64,000 bases of DNA, from contig OY970300.1 of assembly GCA_963716245.1 (NCBI GenBank), positions 62,001 to 126,000 of the forward strand. The letters are read 5' to 3'. The notes beneath the pieces were generated by a model that did no database searches, was not told the DNA's origin, and was given only the letters and a program-made list of their open reading frames with translations. Shown here one piece after another: positions 17,643 through 26,059 of this stretch; within the stretch, counting starts at the first letter, position 1, and every line of letters begins with the position of its first letter. The DNA is from VRUE01 sp963716245. Lineage in GTDB: Bacteria > Actinomycetota > Thermoleophilia > Solirubrobacterales > 70-9. Both the position numbers and the translations under genes were made by a program.

Positions 17643-17673
17643 TAGCGCATCGGGCCCCCGATCCCTGCCTGTC

Positions 17674-18351
17674 TCAGCCGGAGGTCGCGGACGGCTTGCC
17701 GGATGCCGACTGCTTGGCCGCCGCGGCTCCGATGTAAGGGGTGAGCGAGAACTCGACCAGCTCGGGGAGCAGCTGCTCGATCGCCTCGACCTGGCCCATC
17801 ACGATCCGCTGGTAGAGGATCCAGAAGATGCCGCCGACGATCGTCTCCTCGAGTGTGGCCGGCAGCTCCTCGCCCTGGTCGGAGACCTTGCGGCCCATCC
17901 GGAAGAGCGGCACGAAGGCCTGGATCGAGCGTTCGTAGCGCTCGACCGCGGCCGGCCCCGCCGAGAGCGCCTCGACGATGCAGGTCCGCGCCAGCGCCGG
18001 CTCGCTCACCACGTAGTGCAGGAAGGCGGCGAGGCCGGCGTCGACCCGGGCCGGCCAGGTGTCGACCTTGCTGGCGGCGTCGACGACGCGCCGCAGGGCC
18101 TCCTTGACCGCGAACTCCGAGGCGGCGAGGAAGCAGTCCTCCTTGGAGGAGAAGTTCTCGTAGAAGGTGTTGCGGGCGATCCCGGCGCGGCGCACGATGT
18201 CGGCGACCGTGACCGACCGGTAGCCCTTCTCCACCGTCTCCTCCGCCAGTGCCGAGATGATCCGTGCGCGCTGGTGCTGGGCGATGAACTCGCGGGGCAG
18301 CGCATGCCGTCCCGGTCGAGGTCGCATCGCCTGAGGGACTTGGTCGGCCAC
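17674..18351 (-). CDS. TetR-family transcriptional regulator
   Basis: 225 residues, GTG start. Arm 'RPRPGRHALPREFIAQHQRAR' precedes 'IISALAEETVEKGYRSVT', HTH 'VADIVRRAGIARNTFYENF' and 'SKEDCFLAASE'. The C-terminal part includes 'VSEPALARTCIVEALSAGPAAVERYERSI'-type helices (quoted partially) like those of the tandem TetR. It lies 31 bases upstream of the tandem TetR gene on the same strand, so the two may be co-transcribed. A divergent TetR gene starts 114 bases away, with a GGTAC-N6-GGTATAT site between. Confidence 0.9.
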   Translation of the reverse strand: MADQVPQAMRPRPGRHALPREFIAQHQRARIISALAEETVEKGYRSVTVADIVRRAGIARNTFYENFSSKEDCFLAASEFAVKEALRRVVDAASKVDTWPARVDAGLAAFLHYVVSEPALARTCIVEALSAGPAAVERYERSIQAFVPLFRMGRKVSDQGEELPATLEETIVGGIFWILYQRIVMGQVEAIEQLLPELVEFSLTPYIGAAAAKQSASGKPSATSG

Positions 18352-18403
18352 GGGAAGCAGAGTACTCGCCCGTTCATGCGATGCAAAGGTGGACGCTTGG
18401 CCG

Positions 18404-18421
18404 ATATACCGCTACAGTACC
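18404..18421 (-). promoter_or_regulatory. GGTAC-N6-GGTATAT element, second copy
   Basis: Read on the minus strand: GGTAC (18421–18417), six bases, GGTATAT (18410–18404). Same motif and spacing as at 14107–14124. It lies between the divergent TetR genes at 17674–18351 and 18466–19173. The rest of the 18352–18465 gap holds only a strong AGGAGG ribosome site for the plus-strand gene. Confidence 0.4.
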
Positions 18422-18465
18422 GGTCTCCAGACAACCTGTTCCCTCGATAGACAGGAGGGATTACG

Positions 18466-19173
18466 ATGGGGAAGCGGACCATGACCAAGGTCCAAGCAGC
18501 GGCTGAGGGTACCGGCGCCACGAGCAAGATCGGAGGCCTTCCCCACGCGGCGAAGCTCGAGTCGGTCGACTCGCCCAAGCGGAACCAGATCCTCGCCGGG
18601 ATGCTGGAGGCGGTCGGCTCGAACGGCTACGAGGAGACCTCCGTACGCACGGTTTTGGACCGGACGGGCCTCTACCGGCAGGCGTTCTACGACAACTTCG
18701 CCGACAAGGAGAGCTGCTATCTAGCCGCTCTGGAAGCCGGAATCGCGCGGCTGGAAGCGGTTGTGCTCGCCGCCGCCGCGAGCGAGGAGGGCTGGCGGGC
18801 GAAGCTGCGGGCCGGCCTCGCCGCCACACTCGAGCTCCTCGACGCCGAGCCCGACGTAGGGCGCGCGCTGATCGTCGAGGTCCATGCCGCCGGCCCGGAG
18901 GCGCTGTCAAGAAGGGCCGAGGCGATGAAAAAAGTCACGGATTTCATCGATTTGGCACGGCACGAGGCGGAGGGTCCGGAGGCTCCTCCCGGGATCGCCG
19001 CGGAGGGGATCGTCGCGGGCATCCACGCGGTCGTCCACTCCCGTCTCTCCACCGGGGCGGACGAGGGCTTCCGGGAGCTTCTCCCGGAGTTCATGTACTT
19101 CGCAGTACTGCCCTATTTCGGCGCCGACGCAGCGAAAGCGGAGATGGAGGCGGCCCGGGCAGGCTCGCGGTAG
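18466..19173 (+). CDS. TetR-family transcriptional regulator
   Basis: 235 residues. ATG start supported by AGGAGG seven bases upstream, one of the best ribosome sites in the array. After a ~30-residue leader it shows 'RNQILAGMLEAVGSNGYEETS', HTH 'VRTVLDRTGLYRQAFYDNF' and 'DKESCYLAALEAG'. The helical C-terminal domain ends 'YFGADAAKAEMEAARAG', similar to the next gene's end. Followed on the same strand by another TetR gene after 63 bases. Ligand unknown. Confidence 0.9.
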   Translation: MGKRTMTKVQAAAEGTGATSKIGGLPHAAKLESVDSPKRNQILAGMLEAVGSNGYEETSVRTVLDRTGLYRQAFYDNFADKESCYLAALEAGIARLEAVVLAAAASEEGWRAKLRAGLAATLELLDAEPDVGRALIVEVHAAGPEALSRRAEAMKKVTDFIDLARHEAEGPEAPPGIAAEGIVAGIHAVVHSRLSTGADEGFRELLPEFMYFAVLPYFGADAAKAEMEAARAGSR

Positions 19174-19236
19174 GGCCTCGCTCGCGCACAAGACGGCTCC
19201 CCGCCTATCGACACGGCGTCCCATGGACAGGGGGCC

Positions 19237-19947
19237 ATGCCTGCCCTACGCTGGATTCCGATGGATTCGCGATCCGCATCGAATCCAAGCAGCGTTGCCG
19301 ACGGCCCAAGAGGACTCCCGCAGGCATACGTGGTTCGCTCCGAGCGGGAGCGGCTGCTCGAGGCGATGGTCCGGGTCGCCGCCGCGAAGGGCTACGAGGC
19401 CACCACCGTCGCCGACGTGGCCGAGTTCGCGGGGGTCTCCGAGCAGACCTTCTACGACTCCTTCGAGGGCAAGGCCGAGTGCTTCCTGGAGGCCTACGAC
19501 GCCGTCATCGACGTCCTCGTCGCCCACGTCACGAGCGCCTTCGAGGCCGCCGCGGGCGAGCCGTGGCCGGAGCGGATCGGGGCCGGGCTGCGGGGACTGG
19601 TGGAGCTGCTCGCGGCCGAGGCGGACATCGCGCGGATGGCGATGGTCGAGGTGACCGCGGCCGGCGAGGACGCGCGCGAGCGCTACCGAGCCGCGCTGGC
19701 GCGCTTCACTCCCTTCCTCGAGGAGGGCCGCACCTACTCCGGCCAGGGCGGCGAGCTGCCGCCCGACACGGCGCGGTTCGCGATCGGCGGGGCGACCTCG
19801 ATGATCTTCGACGAGATCCGCGCCGGCCGCGGGCCCGAGCTGGTCCGCCTGCTTCCCGACCTGGTCTTCGCCGTGCTGATGCCCTACCTGGGGCCGGAGG
19901 CGGCCGAAGACGAGATGCGGCAGCTCGCTCGGCGGGGCGGCAGCTAG
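19237..19947 (+). CDS. TetR-family transcriptional regulator
   Basis: 236 residues; an in-frame ATG at 19261 is an alternative start. 'GPRGLPQAYVVRSERERL' is a relaxed form of the arm seen in neighbours, followed by 'LEAMVRVAAAKGYEATT', HTH 'VADVAEFAGVSEQTFYDSF' and 'GKAECFLEAYDA'. The C-terminal half resembles that of 18466–19173. Its end overlaps the convergent enoyl-CoA hydratase gene by four bases. TetR regulators near crotonase genes often control fatty-acyl metabolism, but here the two genes only converge, so a link is speculative. Confidence 0.9.
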   Translation: MPALRWIPMDSRSASNPSSVADGPRGLPQAYVVRSERERLLEAMVRVAAAKGYEATTVADVAEFAGVSEQTFYDSFEGKAECFLEAYDAVIDVLVAHVTSAFEAAAGEPWPERIGAGLRGLVELLAAEADIARMAMVEVTAAGEDARERYRAALARFTPFLEEGRTYSGQGGELPPDTARFAIGGATSMIFDEIRAGRGPELVRLLPDLVFAVLMPYLGPEAAEDEMRQLARRGGS

Positions 19948-20696
19948 ACCCCCTCGCCGTGGCGGCCCTCGCCTGAGGCGAAGCGGGCTGCGCCCCTCGC
20001 CGCGACGTGCAGCACCTCGCGGCCCAGGCGGTGCTCCAGGGCCAGGCCGTCGGAGAGGGGGAGGCCGTGGCCCTCTATCGCGGCGCGGCGATCGGCGAGC
20101 ATCGTCTCCTGGGGGAAGCCGGCGATCTTCTCGGCCAGCTCGAGCGCGCGGTCGAGGTGGCGGCCCGGCTCGACCACCTCGTTGACGAGCCCGATCCGCA
20201 GCGCCTCCTCCGCGCCGACCGGGCGGCCCGTGAGGATCAGCTCCAGCGCCCGGCCCATGCCGATCGTCCGCGGCAGCCGCTGGGTGCCGCCGTCGACCAG
20301 CGGCATGCCCCAGCGCCGCTCGAACAGGCCGAAGGTCGACTTCGGGGTGGCGAGGCGCAGGTCGCACCAGAGCGCCAGCTCGACCCCGCCGGCAAGGCAC
20401 CAGCCGTCGACCGCCGCGATCGCCGGCTTGGCGGGCGTCAGCCGGGTCGGGCCCATTGGTCCCTCGGGATGGTCGACGTCGAGGTCGAGCGCCTTCAGGT
20501 CGGCGCCGGCGCAGAACGCCTCGCCGCCGGCCCCGGTCAGGACCAGCACGCGCGCCTCCTCGTCCGCCTCGAACTCGCGCAGCCCGCGCCGGAACAGGTC
20601 CGCGGTGGCCGCGTCGACCGCGTTGCGGCGCGCCGGCCGGTCGATCGTCAGCACCGCAGCCGACCCGACGCGCTCGTAGCGAAGCTCCTCCCCCAT
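19944..20696 (-). CDS. Enoyl-CoA hydratase/isomerase (crotonase) family protein
   Basis: 250 residues, the normal size for a single-domain crotonase. The first oxyanion-hole segment is 'AFCAGADLKAL' and the second 'GWCLAGGVELALWCDLRLAT'; 'FGLFERRWGMPLVDGGTQRLPR' follows, matching the family's conserved block with Glu and 'GGTQRLPR'. Such enzymes hydrate or isomerise acyl-CoA double bonds in fatty-acid or aromatic degradation; the exact substrate cannot be deduced. ATG start at 20696. The divergent patatin-like gene begins 90 bases away with a promoter-overlapping palindrome in between. Confidence 0.85.
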   Translation of the reverse strand: MGEELRYERVGSAAVLTIDRPARRNAVDAATADLFRRGLREFEADEEARVLVLTGAGGEAFCAGADLKALDLDVDHPEGPMGPTRLTPAKPAIAAVDGWCLAGGVELALWCDLRLATPKSTFGLFERRWGMPLVDGGTQRLPRTIGMGRALELILTGRPVGAEEALRIGLVNEVVEPGRHLDRALELAEKIAGFPQETMLADRRAAIEGHGLPLSDGLALEHRLGREVLHVAARGAARFASGEGRHGEGV

Positions 20697-20748
20697 GACG
20701 CGGCCATCCTCGCACAGCGATTGGTGCAGAGAATTACTCCAATGAATG

Positions 20749-20777
20749 TTGACTAAACGTCTCTCTCCGTTTAGTTT
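20749..20777 (+). promoter_or_regulatory. Promoter with overlapping inverted repeat upstream of the patatin-like gene
   Basis: TTGACT (20749–20754) and TAGTTT (20772–20777) are 17 bases apart. A perfect inverted repeat, ACTAAACG (20752–20759) and CGTTTAGT (20768–20775), overlaps both elements, as expected for a repressor operator. The GTG at 20786 is only 8 bases beyond the −10, so the mRNA would be leaderless or nearly so. Confidence 0.45.
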
Positions 20778-20785
20778 CCGCGCCG

Positions 20786-22715
20786 GTGAACGGCGAGTCG
20801 CCCACGTTCGGCCTGCGGCGTGGGTCGGTCCTCTGCCTGTCGGGAGGCGGCTATCGGGCTGCCGTGCTCCACCTCGGCGCCCTGACCAGGCTCAACGAGG
20901 TGGGGCTGCTGGCCGGCACCGAGACGGTCTACGGGGTTGCGGGCGGCAGCCTGCTCGCGGCGCTGCTGGCGACCCGGGTCCCCTGGCCGCTCCACGGCGC
21001 CTTCCGCGACTGGCCCGAGGCGGTCGCCGAGCCGATGCGCGAGATTGCCTCCAGCCACGCGCGCGGCCGGCCGCTGCGGCGCGGCTCCTCGATGGCGGGC
21101 GGCGCGGCGGTCGAGGAGGAGCGCTACGCGCGGGAGCTGATCGGCGGGAGGGACGGGGGGCGGGGCGCTCCCCGCTTCGTCTTCGGAGCCGCCGGGCTCG
21201 CGCTGGCGCAGACCAGCGACCCGACGCGATCCGCCGCCGGCGGCGAGCTGCGCTGGGAGCTCGAGCGCCCGCCGGCGGGGCTGGAGGACGATCCCGCGCC
21301 GGGGTCCGATGCGGTCGGAGCGATCGGGTCCGACCTGACCCCGCTCGGGGAGGTCGAGCGGGCGGTGCTCGAGAACCGCGGCTACCTGTTCGCCGACGCG
21401 GCCCTGCGCGGTGCCGAGGGGCGGTTCGCCGCGCTCGAGCCGCTGCCTCCCGATCCTCCCCACCCTCACTGGGTCGGCGAGGAGAGGCTGCGGGGAAGGC
21501 TGGGGGCGCCCACGCGCCGGCCGCCGCTGCGGCGACTGCTGCGCAGGCGGAGGGAGAGGAGCGTTCACGTCGATGCCGATCCGGCGGAGCTGCTGAGGCG
21601 CTTCCGTCCCGTCGTGCAGCTCGACTCGCTGGAGAGCTACCGGCCGGACCCGCTCGAGACGATCGCCGAGCTGGCGATCGAGCCGCGCTGCAACACGCTG
21701 CACCGGGCCGGCGGCGAGCTGATCGCGTCCGTCCTTCCCGCCGAGGGCGCCGGCCGGCTCGACCTCGATTACCTCGGCGAGACGCTCTACGCCGACGGCC
21801 GCCCCGTCTCCGAAGACGACTACCTCGACGAGGCCGGCGGCTCGCACGCCGCCGACGCCCTGACGATGCGGCGGCGCCATGGCCCCGAGGGCGTCGTCTA
21901 CGGGAGGGCGCACCGCAGCGAGGGGCGGCTCTGGCTCCAGTACTGGTTCTTCTACTACTACAACGACAAGGGCTTCCTGAAGTCCTGCCGGCACGAGGGC
22001 GACTGGGAGATGGTCCAGCTGCGGATCGGCGCGGACCGCAGGCCGGACGCGGTGACCTACGGCCGCCACGCCGCCGGCGAGCGGGCCGACTGGACCGAGC
22101 TGGAGCACGAGCGCACGGTGGACGGCGATCGTCTACTGCGCACGCGGCTCGCACGCCTCCCTGATGCAGCCGGGAACGTATCCGGCCCCCGCCGTGCCCG
22201 ACCACAACGACGGCCTCGGGCAGAGGCTGCGGCCGCGGCTCCTCGAGCTCGGCGAGGACCTGCCCGGCTGGGCGCGGTGGCCCGGCCGGTGGGGATCGAC
22301 GCGCCGCCGCGAGGCGTTCGAGGGCGACAGCCCGCGCGGGCCTGCCCACGACCCGCGCTGGCGGTCCCCGGCCGAGTTCCACGCCGCGGCGAGGCCGGCC
22401 ACCGAGCTGCCGCCCTGGCGGGAGCCGGCACCGCCGACCCCCCGCTTCGAGGCGACCCTCGACGGCGACCACGCGCTCCTCTCCTACCGCTTCCCGGCCC
22501 GCGAGGCGGGGGAGGCCGCGCCGGCACGGATAGTCGCCGCGACCTTCGGGCCCGGCGAGGCGAGCGGGGGCGTCGTCGACTGCTTCCTCGTCGACGGGGG
22601 AGGGGGCTCCTGCGCGCTGCCTGTCCCCGGCGGGGTCGCCGTGAGCGGAATCCGCGCCTCGGTCGCGTCGGAGCTGGGGACGCCGGGGCTGACCGTCACC
22701 GTGCCGGTGGGCTGA
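20786..22715 (+). pseudogene. Patatin-like/Vps62-like protein gene, frameshifted
   Basis: The first frame (20786 to about 22130, GTG start) encodes a patatin-like N-terminus: 'LCLSGGGYRAAVLHLGAL' is the oxyanion-hole glycine loop and 'VYGVAGGSLLAALLA' the nucleophile elbow, but the expected catalytic Ser ('GVSGG') is Ala, codon GCG instead of TCG. 'AVLENRGYLFADAALR' fits this family, while the usual DGG/DGA acid motif is not found. A C-terminal Vps62-like region ('LQYWFFYYYND', 'CRHEGDWEMVQLRI') then breaks. Its continuation 'VYCARGSHASLMQPGTYP ... DHNDG ... WPGRWG' is in the +1 frame from about 22125 to 22715. Beyond the break the original frame is arginine-rich nonsense that happens to stay open into metF. 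Apparent 1-base gain or 2-base loss. Probably a decaying gene; programmed shifting or sequence error remain possible. Confidence 0.75.
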
Positions 22716-22747
22716 AAAATCCCGGCGGGGCGGGTTACCCTGCTCGG

Positions 22748-23677
22748 ATGCGAATCGACGAGATCCTCGCCTCGAAGCGGCCCGTCTTCTCGGTCGAGTT
22801 CTTCCCGCCCAAGAGCGAGGAGGCGAGCGAGCAGCTGTTCGCGACGGCCCGCTCGCTGCGCGAGCTGGAGCCGGACTTCGTCTCGGTGACCTACGGGGCG
22901 GGAGGGTCGACCCGCGACGGCACGGTCGAGATCACGCGGGCGCTCGGCGACGAGCTCGGCTTCGAGACGATGGCGCACCTGAGCTGCGTCGGCGAGACGA
23001 CGGAGGGCCTGGCCGCGACGCTCGACCGGATCGCCGCGGCGGGGATCGAGAACGTCTTCGCGCTGCGCGGCGACCCCCCGCGCGGCCAGGAGGACTTCGT
23101 CCAGCCGGAGGGCGGCCTCGGCAGCGCCGCCGAGCTCGCCGCCTTCATCGGCTCGGGCTGGGACTTCACGGTCGGCGGCGCCTGCTTCCCCGAGGTGCAC
23201 CCCGAGGCGCCGGACCTCGACACCGACCTCGCCTACCTGCGCTCCAAGGTGGACGCGGGAGCGTCCTTCCTGATCACCCAGCTCTTCTTCGACAACCGCG
23301 TCTACTTCGACTTCGTCGCGGCGGCCCGGGAGAAGGGCATCGACGTGCCGATCCTCGCCGGGGTGATCCCGGTGGCGAGCTTCGCGCAGACGAAGCGGAT
23401 CTGCCAGCTGTGCGACGCCTCGATCCCGCCCCGCCTGGAAGAGGCGTTCGCGACAGCCGAGGGCGACGAGCGGGCCGAGTTCGAGCTCGGGGTCGCATAC
23501 GCGGCGCAGCAGTGCGCCGAGCTGCTGATCGCCGGCGCGCCGGGGATCCACTTCTACGCGCTGAACCGGGCGCCCGCCACGCGCGCGGTGCTGGCCTCCC
23601 TGCGCGCGTCGCGGCCATGGGAGCGAGTTCGCGGCCCGGGCGCCGCCGTGGCCGATTCTGTCGCCGACGGCGGGTGA
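22748..23677 (+). CDS. metF: Methylenetetrahydrofolate reductase
   Basis: 309 residues; ATG at 22748 chosen because the protein then begins 'MRIDEILASKRPVFSVEFFPPKSEE', the standard MTHFR start with the catalytic Glu in 'FSVEFFPPK'. Further family blocks are 'VSVTYGAGGSTRDGTVE', 'HLSCVGETTEGL', 'ALRGDPP' and 'ITQLFFDNRVYFDFV'. It reduces 5,10-methylene-THF to 5-methyl-THF with FAD, supplying methyl groups for methionine synthesis in the cytoplasm. The open frame upstream is shadow sequence of the frameshifted neighbour and not part of this protein. The last ~20 residues are a non-conserved extension. Confidence 0.95.
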   Translation: MRIDEILASKRPVFSVEFFPPKSEEASEQLFATARSLRELEPDFVSVTYGAGGSTRDGTVEITRALGDELGFETMAHLSCVGETTEGLAATLDRIAAAGIENVFALRGDPPRGQEDFVQPEGGLGSAAELAAFIGSGWDFTVGGACFPEVHPEAPDLDTDLAYLRSKVDAGASFLITQLFFDNRVYFDFVAAAREKGIDVPILAGVIPVASFAQTKRICQLCDASIPPRLEEAFATAEGDERAEFELGVAYAAQQCAELLIAGAPGIHFYALNRAPATRAVLASLRASRPWERVRGPGAAVADSVADGG

Positions 23678-23736
23678 TTAGCTGGTAAGTTCTCGACCGA
23701 ACCGAGCCGGCGGCACGCCGGCAGGGGGAGACCGAC

Positions 23737-24510
23737 GTGGCAAACCGGAGAGAAGAAGAGCGAGAGCGACTCCGCCAGGCGCGGGAAGAACGCGAGTCCA
23801 CGCAGTCGAAGTCCGAGCGCCGGCGTCTGCTCGTCGCCTACGCGGTCGCGGGCGTGATCGGCCTGGCGGTGGTCGTGGGAATCGTCTCCGCCATCTCCTC
23901 GAGCGGTGGCGACAGCGCCAGCGCCCATCTCAACCAGGCGAGCGGCGCGACCAACGGCGTGGATCCGGACGAACGAGAGCCGGGCGAAGTGCCACCCGCG
24001 AATGAAATGAAAGTCGAGCAGGCGGCCGAGAAAGCCGGCTGCATCCTGCGCCTCGAGCTGAAAGACGAGGGCAAAAGCCACCTTCCCCCGACCTCCAGCG
24101 GGCCCGACTACGGGACCAGCCCACCGACCTCGGGGAACCACGTCGACGCGCCCTACCAGCAGGCGGACGGCGCCTACAGCGAGATGCCCGAGGAAATCTT
24201 CATCGTCCACTCGCTCGAGCACGGGCGGATGGAGATCCAGTACAGCCCCGACCTCCCCGAGGAGGAGCAGCTGGAATTGAAGGGGCTCTACGAGACGATG
24301 TACGGCGGCACCCTGCTCTTCCCCAACGAGAACATGGACTACGAGGTCGCGGCGACCACCTGGACCAACATGCTCGGCTGCCCCGAGTACAAAGGCGCGG
24401 CGACCCTGGACGCGATCCGCGCCTTCGGCAAAAAAACCTGGGGCCGGTACGGGGGCGAGGGAACGGGCGCCGTGAAAGGGCCCACGCCGGTCGAACCAAG
24501 CGTCGGCTGA
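23737..24510 (+). CDS. DUF3105 membrane-anchored protein
   Basis: 257 residues, GTG start preceded by a G-rich ribosome site (AGGGGGAG). A charged cytoplasmic N-terminus (about 1–30, mostly Arg/Glu) leads to one membrane helix ('LLVAYAVAGVIGLAVVVGIV'). The outside domain holds the DUF3105 hallmarks 'SGPDYGTSPPTSGNHVDAPY' and 'IVHSLEHGRMEIQY', with the conserved His pair and Cys residues at 'AGCILRL' and 'MLGCPEY'. The family is common in actinobacteria with no settled function. A GCCGGC–GGCAC–GCCGGC hairpin precedes the ribosome site. Convergent with the acyltransferase gene, only three bases away. Confidence 0.9.
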   Translation: MANRREEERERLRQAREERESTQSKSERRRLLVAYAVAGVIGLAVVVGIVSAISSSGGDSASAHLNQASGATNGVDPDEREPGEVPPANEMKVEQAAEKAGCILRLELKDEGKSHLPPTSSGPDYGTSPPTSGNHVDAPYQQADGAYSEMPEEIFIVHSLEHGRMEIQYSPDLPEEEQLELKGLYETMYGGTLLFPNENMDYEVAATTWTNMLGCPEYKGAATLDAIRAFGKKTWGRYGGEGTGAVKGPTPVEPSVG

Positions 24511-24520
24511 GCTTTAGCCG
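24504..24520. terminator. Short hairpin between convergent genes
   Basis: CGGCT (24504–24508) and AGCCG (24516–24520) form a 5-bp stem with a 7-base loop spanning both stop codons. There is no T-run. Weak bidirectional terminator at best. Confidence 0.3.
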
Positions 24521-25500
24521 CCCCGGTACCTCGGGAAGTAGTCGCTGTCCGGGCGGCTCGCGGAGAGGCGCTCGTAGGCGGCCGGGTCACAGACGATCTC
24601 CGAGCTGCGCCAGGTCTGCTCGCGGTTGGCGAAGCCGCGCTTGAACTCCTCCAAGGGATCGCCGGGTGAGATCCCGCCGCCGAGGTTCAGCGGCCGTTCC
24701 TGCTCGGCGGCGAAGTCGACCAGGGCCGCGACGAGGTTCTTCATCGGCGAGTCGCGCAGGTGCGCGTCGGCGCTGCCGCTCAGGTAGTAGTGGAGGAAGC
24801 CGTCGCTGCGGACCGCGATCGAGGCGGCGGCCACGCCGCCGTCCGGGGCGTGCGCGAGGGCCAGCCACGCCGCGGGCGATTCGAAGATGCGATCGAAGTA
24901 GGCCGCACCGAAGAAGTACCGCTCGGCGGCGGCGGTGCGCCGCATCGTCTGCTCGTACGCGGTGAGGAAGCCGGCGCGGTCCTCGGCGCTCGTCACCGGG
25001 CCGTGCACGAGCCTCACCTCGTAACCGGCGCGGCGGTTCCTGTTGATCCGGTTGCGGTCGCTGGCCCGGCTCTTGCGGGGCAGCCCGGGGTCCGCGATCT
25101 GGACGACGTTGCGCCCGGCCGAGCCGGCCAGGGGCGGATCGCCGAGCGCGTGCCGGACGAAGACCGAGACCAACCCGGTCGGCGCCCAGTCGACCTCCCC
25201 CGGGTCGATCGCCGCCGCTGACGACAGCGCATCCGACGTTGACCCCCCCTGGGTGTGGTCAATCTCCGCAACGGCGTCGCGGGGCCTGATGCCCGGGTAG
25301 CCGTAGGGCGAGACCGCGTCGCGCTCGTCGGTGCCGGGGATCTCGCGGACGACCAGCGGCGCCAGCAGCTCCGTATCGCCGGCCTCGATCCGCAGCGTGT
25401 GGGTGACCCGCTCCGCGTCGAGGAACTCGCGCGAGCGGAAGAACTCCTCGTCGGCGGCCGCCTCGCCGCGGTCGGCGAGCAGCTCGGCCCTCGCGCTCAC
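24514..25500 (-). CDS. GNAT/BioF2-like (FemAB-type) acyltransferase
   Basis: 328 residues. GTG at 25500 chosen because it overlaps the upstream stop as GTGA and begins 'SARAELLADRGEAAADEEFF'. The C-terminal half has the Acetyltransf_6/FemAB pattern: 'NRINRNRRAGYEVRLV', 'FLTAYEQTMRRTAAAERYFFG', 'DGFLHYYLSGS' and 'LNLGGGISPGDPLEEFKRGF'. The last is very close to FemAB-like proteins in exopolysaccharide clusters, which transfer amino-acyl or acyl groups. Located at the downstream end of a surface-polysaccharide locus, so modification of a glycan or its lipid intermediate is the likely job. Donor and acceptor are unknown. Confidence 0.8.
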   Translation of the reverse strand: MSARAELLADRGEAAADEEFFRSREFLDAERVTHTLRIEAGDTELLAPLVVREIPGTDERDAVSPYGYPGIRPRDAVAEIDHTQGGSTSDALSSAAAIDPGEVDWAPTGLVSVFVRHALGDPPLAGSAGRNVVQIADPGLPRKSRASDRNRINRNRRAGYEVRLVHGPVTSAEDRAGFLTAYEQTMRRTAAAERYFFGAAYFDRIFESPAAWLALAHAPDGGVAAASIAVRSDGFLHYYLSGSADAHLRDSPMKNLVAALVDFAAEQERPLNLGGGISPGDPLEEFKRGFANREQTWRSSEIVCDPAAYERLSASRPDSDYFPRYRGG

Positions 25501-26042
25501 GGCAGGAGGTCCGCGGCGGCGGCCCGGAACTCGTCCGGCAGCACGCCCCAGACCTCGCAGTCGGCGAGCCGCCCGTCGCGGCGCAGGTGGCCCCGCATCG
25601 TCCCCTCGTGACGCCAGCCGAGGCTGGTGACGACCCGCTTGGCCGCCTCGTTCTCGGCGGGGATGCGCCCGTAAACGCGGTGGGCGCCGAACTCGTCGAA
25701 CGCCTTGGCAATCGTCAGCGCCTCGGCGCGCCGGCCGACACCCTTGCCGCGCACTTCGTCGCCGATCAGCGCCCCCAGCTCGGGCGCGGTCTGGCGGAAC
25801 AGCCCGTAGAGGGCGGTGAACCCGACCGGCTCCTCGTGGCCCTCGACCAGGATCGCGTACTTGCGGTCCTCGCCGGAGTCGCCCATCGCCCGGCTCACCC
25901 AGCCCTCGGCCTCCTCCAGGGAGAACCCGTCGCGCCACTCCATCAGGGTGCGGGTCGCCTCCCGGTTGTTGAACCAGCGGTGCACGGCCGGCGCGTCGCC
26001 GGGCTCGAACGGGCGAAGGCTGACCGAGGGGCGCTCGTCCAC
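25497..26042 (-). CDS. GNAT-family N-acetyltransferase (RimJ/RimL-like)
   Basis: 181 residues, GTG start. 'SVSLRPFEPGDAPAVHRWFNN' at the start and 'GALIGDEVRGKGVGRRAEALTI', with the acetyl-CoA-binding R/Q-x-x-G-x-G/A pattern, identify a GNAT; 'HRVYGRIPAENEAAKRVVTSLGW' is the RimJ/L-type close. Coupled to the FemAB-like gene by a GTGA overlap. In polysaccharide loci such enzymes acetylate amino-sugar nucleotides; a ribosomal-protein target is also possible. Confidence 0.85.
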   Translation of the reverse strand: MDERPSVSLRPFEPGDAPAVHRWFNNREATRTLMEWRDGFSLEEAEGWVSRAMGDSGEDRKYAILVEGHEEPVGFTALYGLFRQTAPELGALIGDEVRGKGVGRRAEALTIAKAFDEFGAHRVYGRIPAENEAAKRVVTSLGWRHEGTMRGHLRRDGRLADCEVWGVLPDEFRAAAADLLP

Positions 26043-26059
26043 GCATCGATCCTATGGGC

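Noticed and set aside
20786..23677. One 963-codon open frame joining the patatin-like gene to metF
   Set aside because: The middle (about 22135–22747) is arginine/proline-rich in this frame while the +1 frame keeps Vps62-like homology. metF has its own ATG and standard start.
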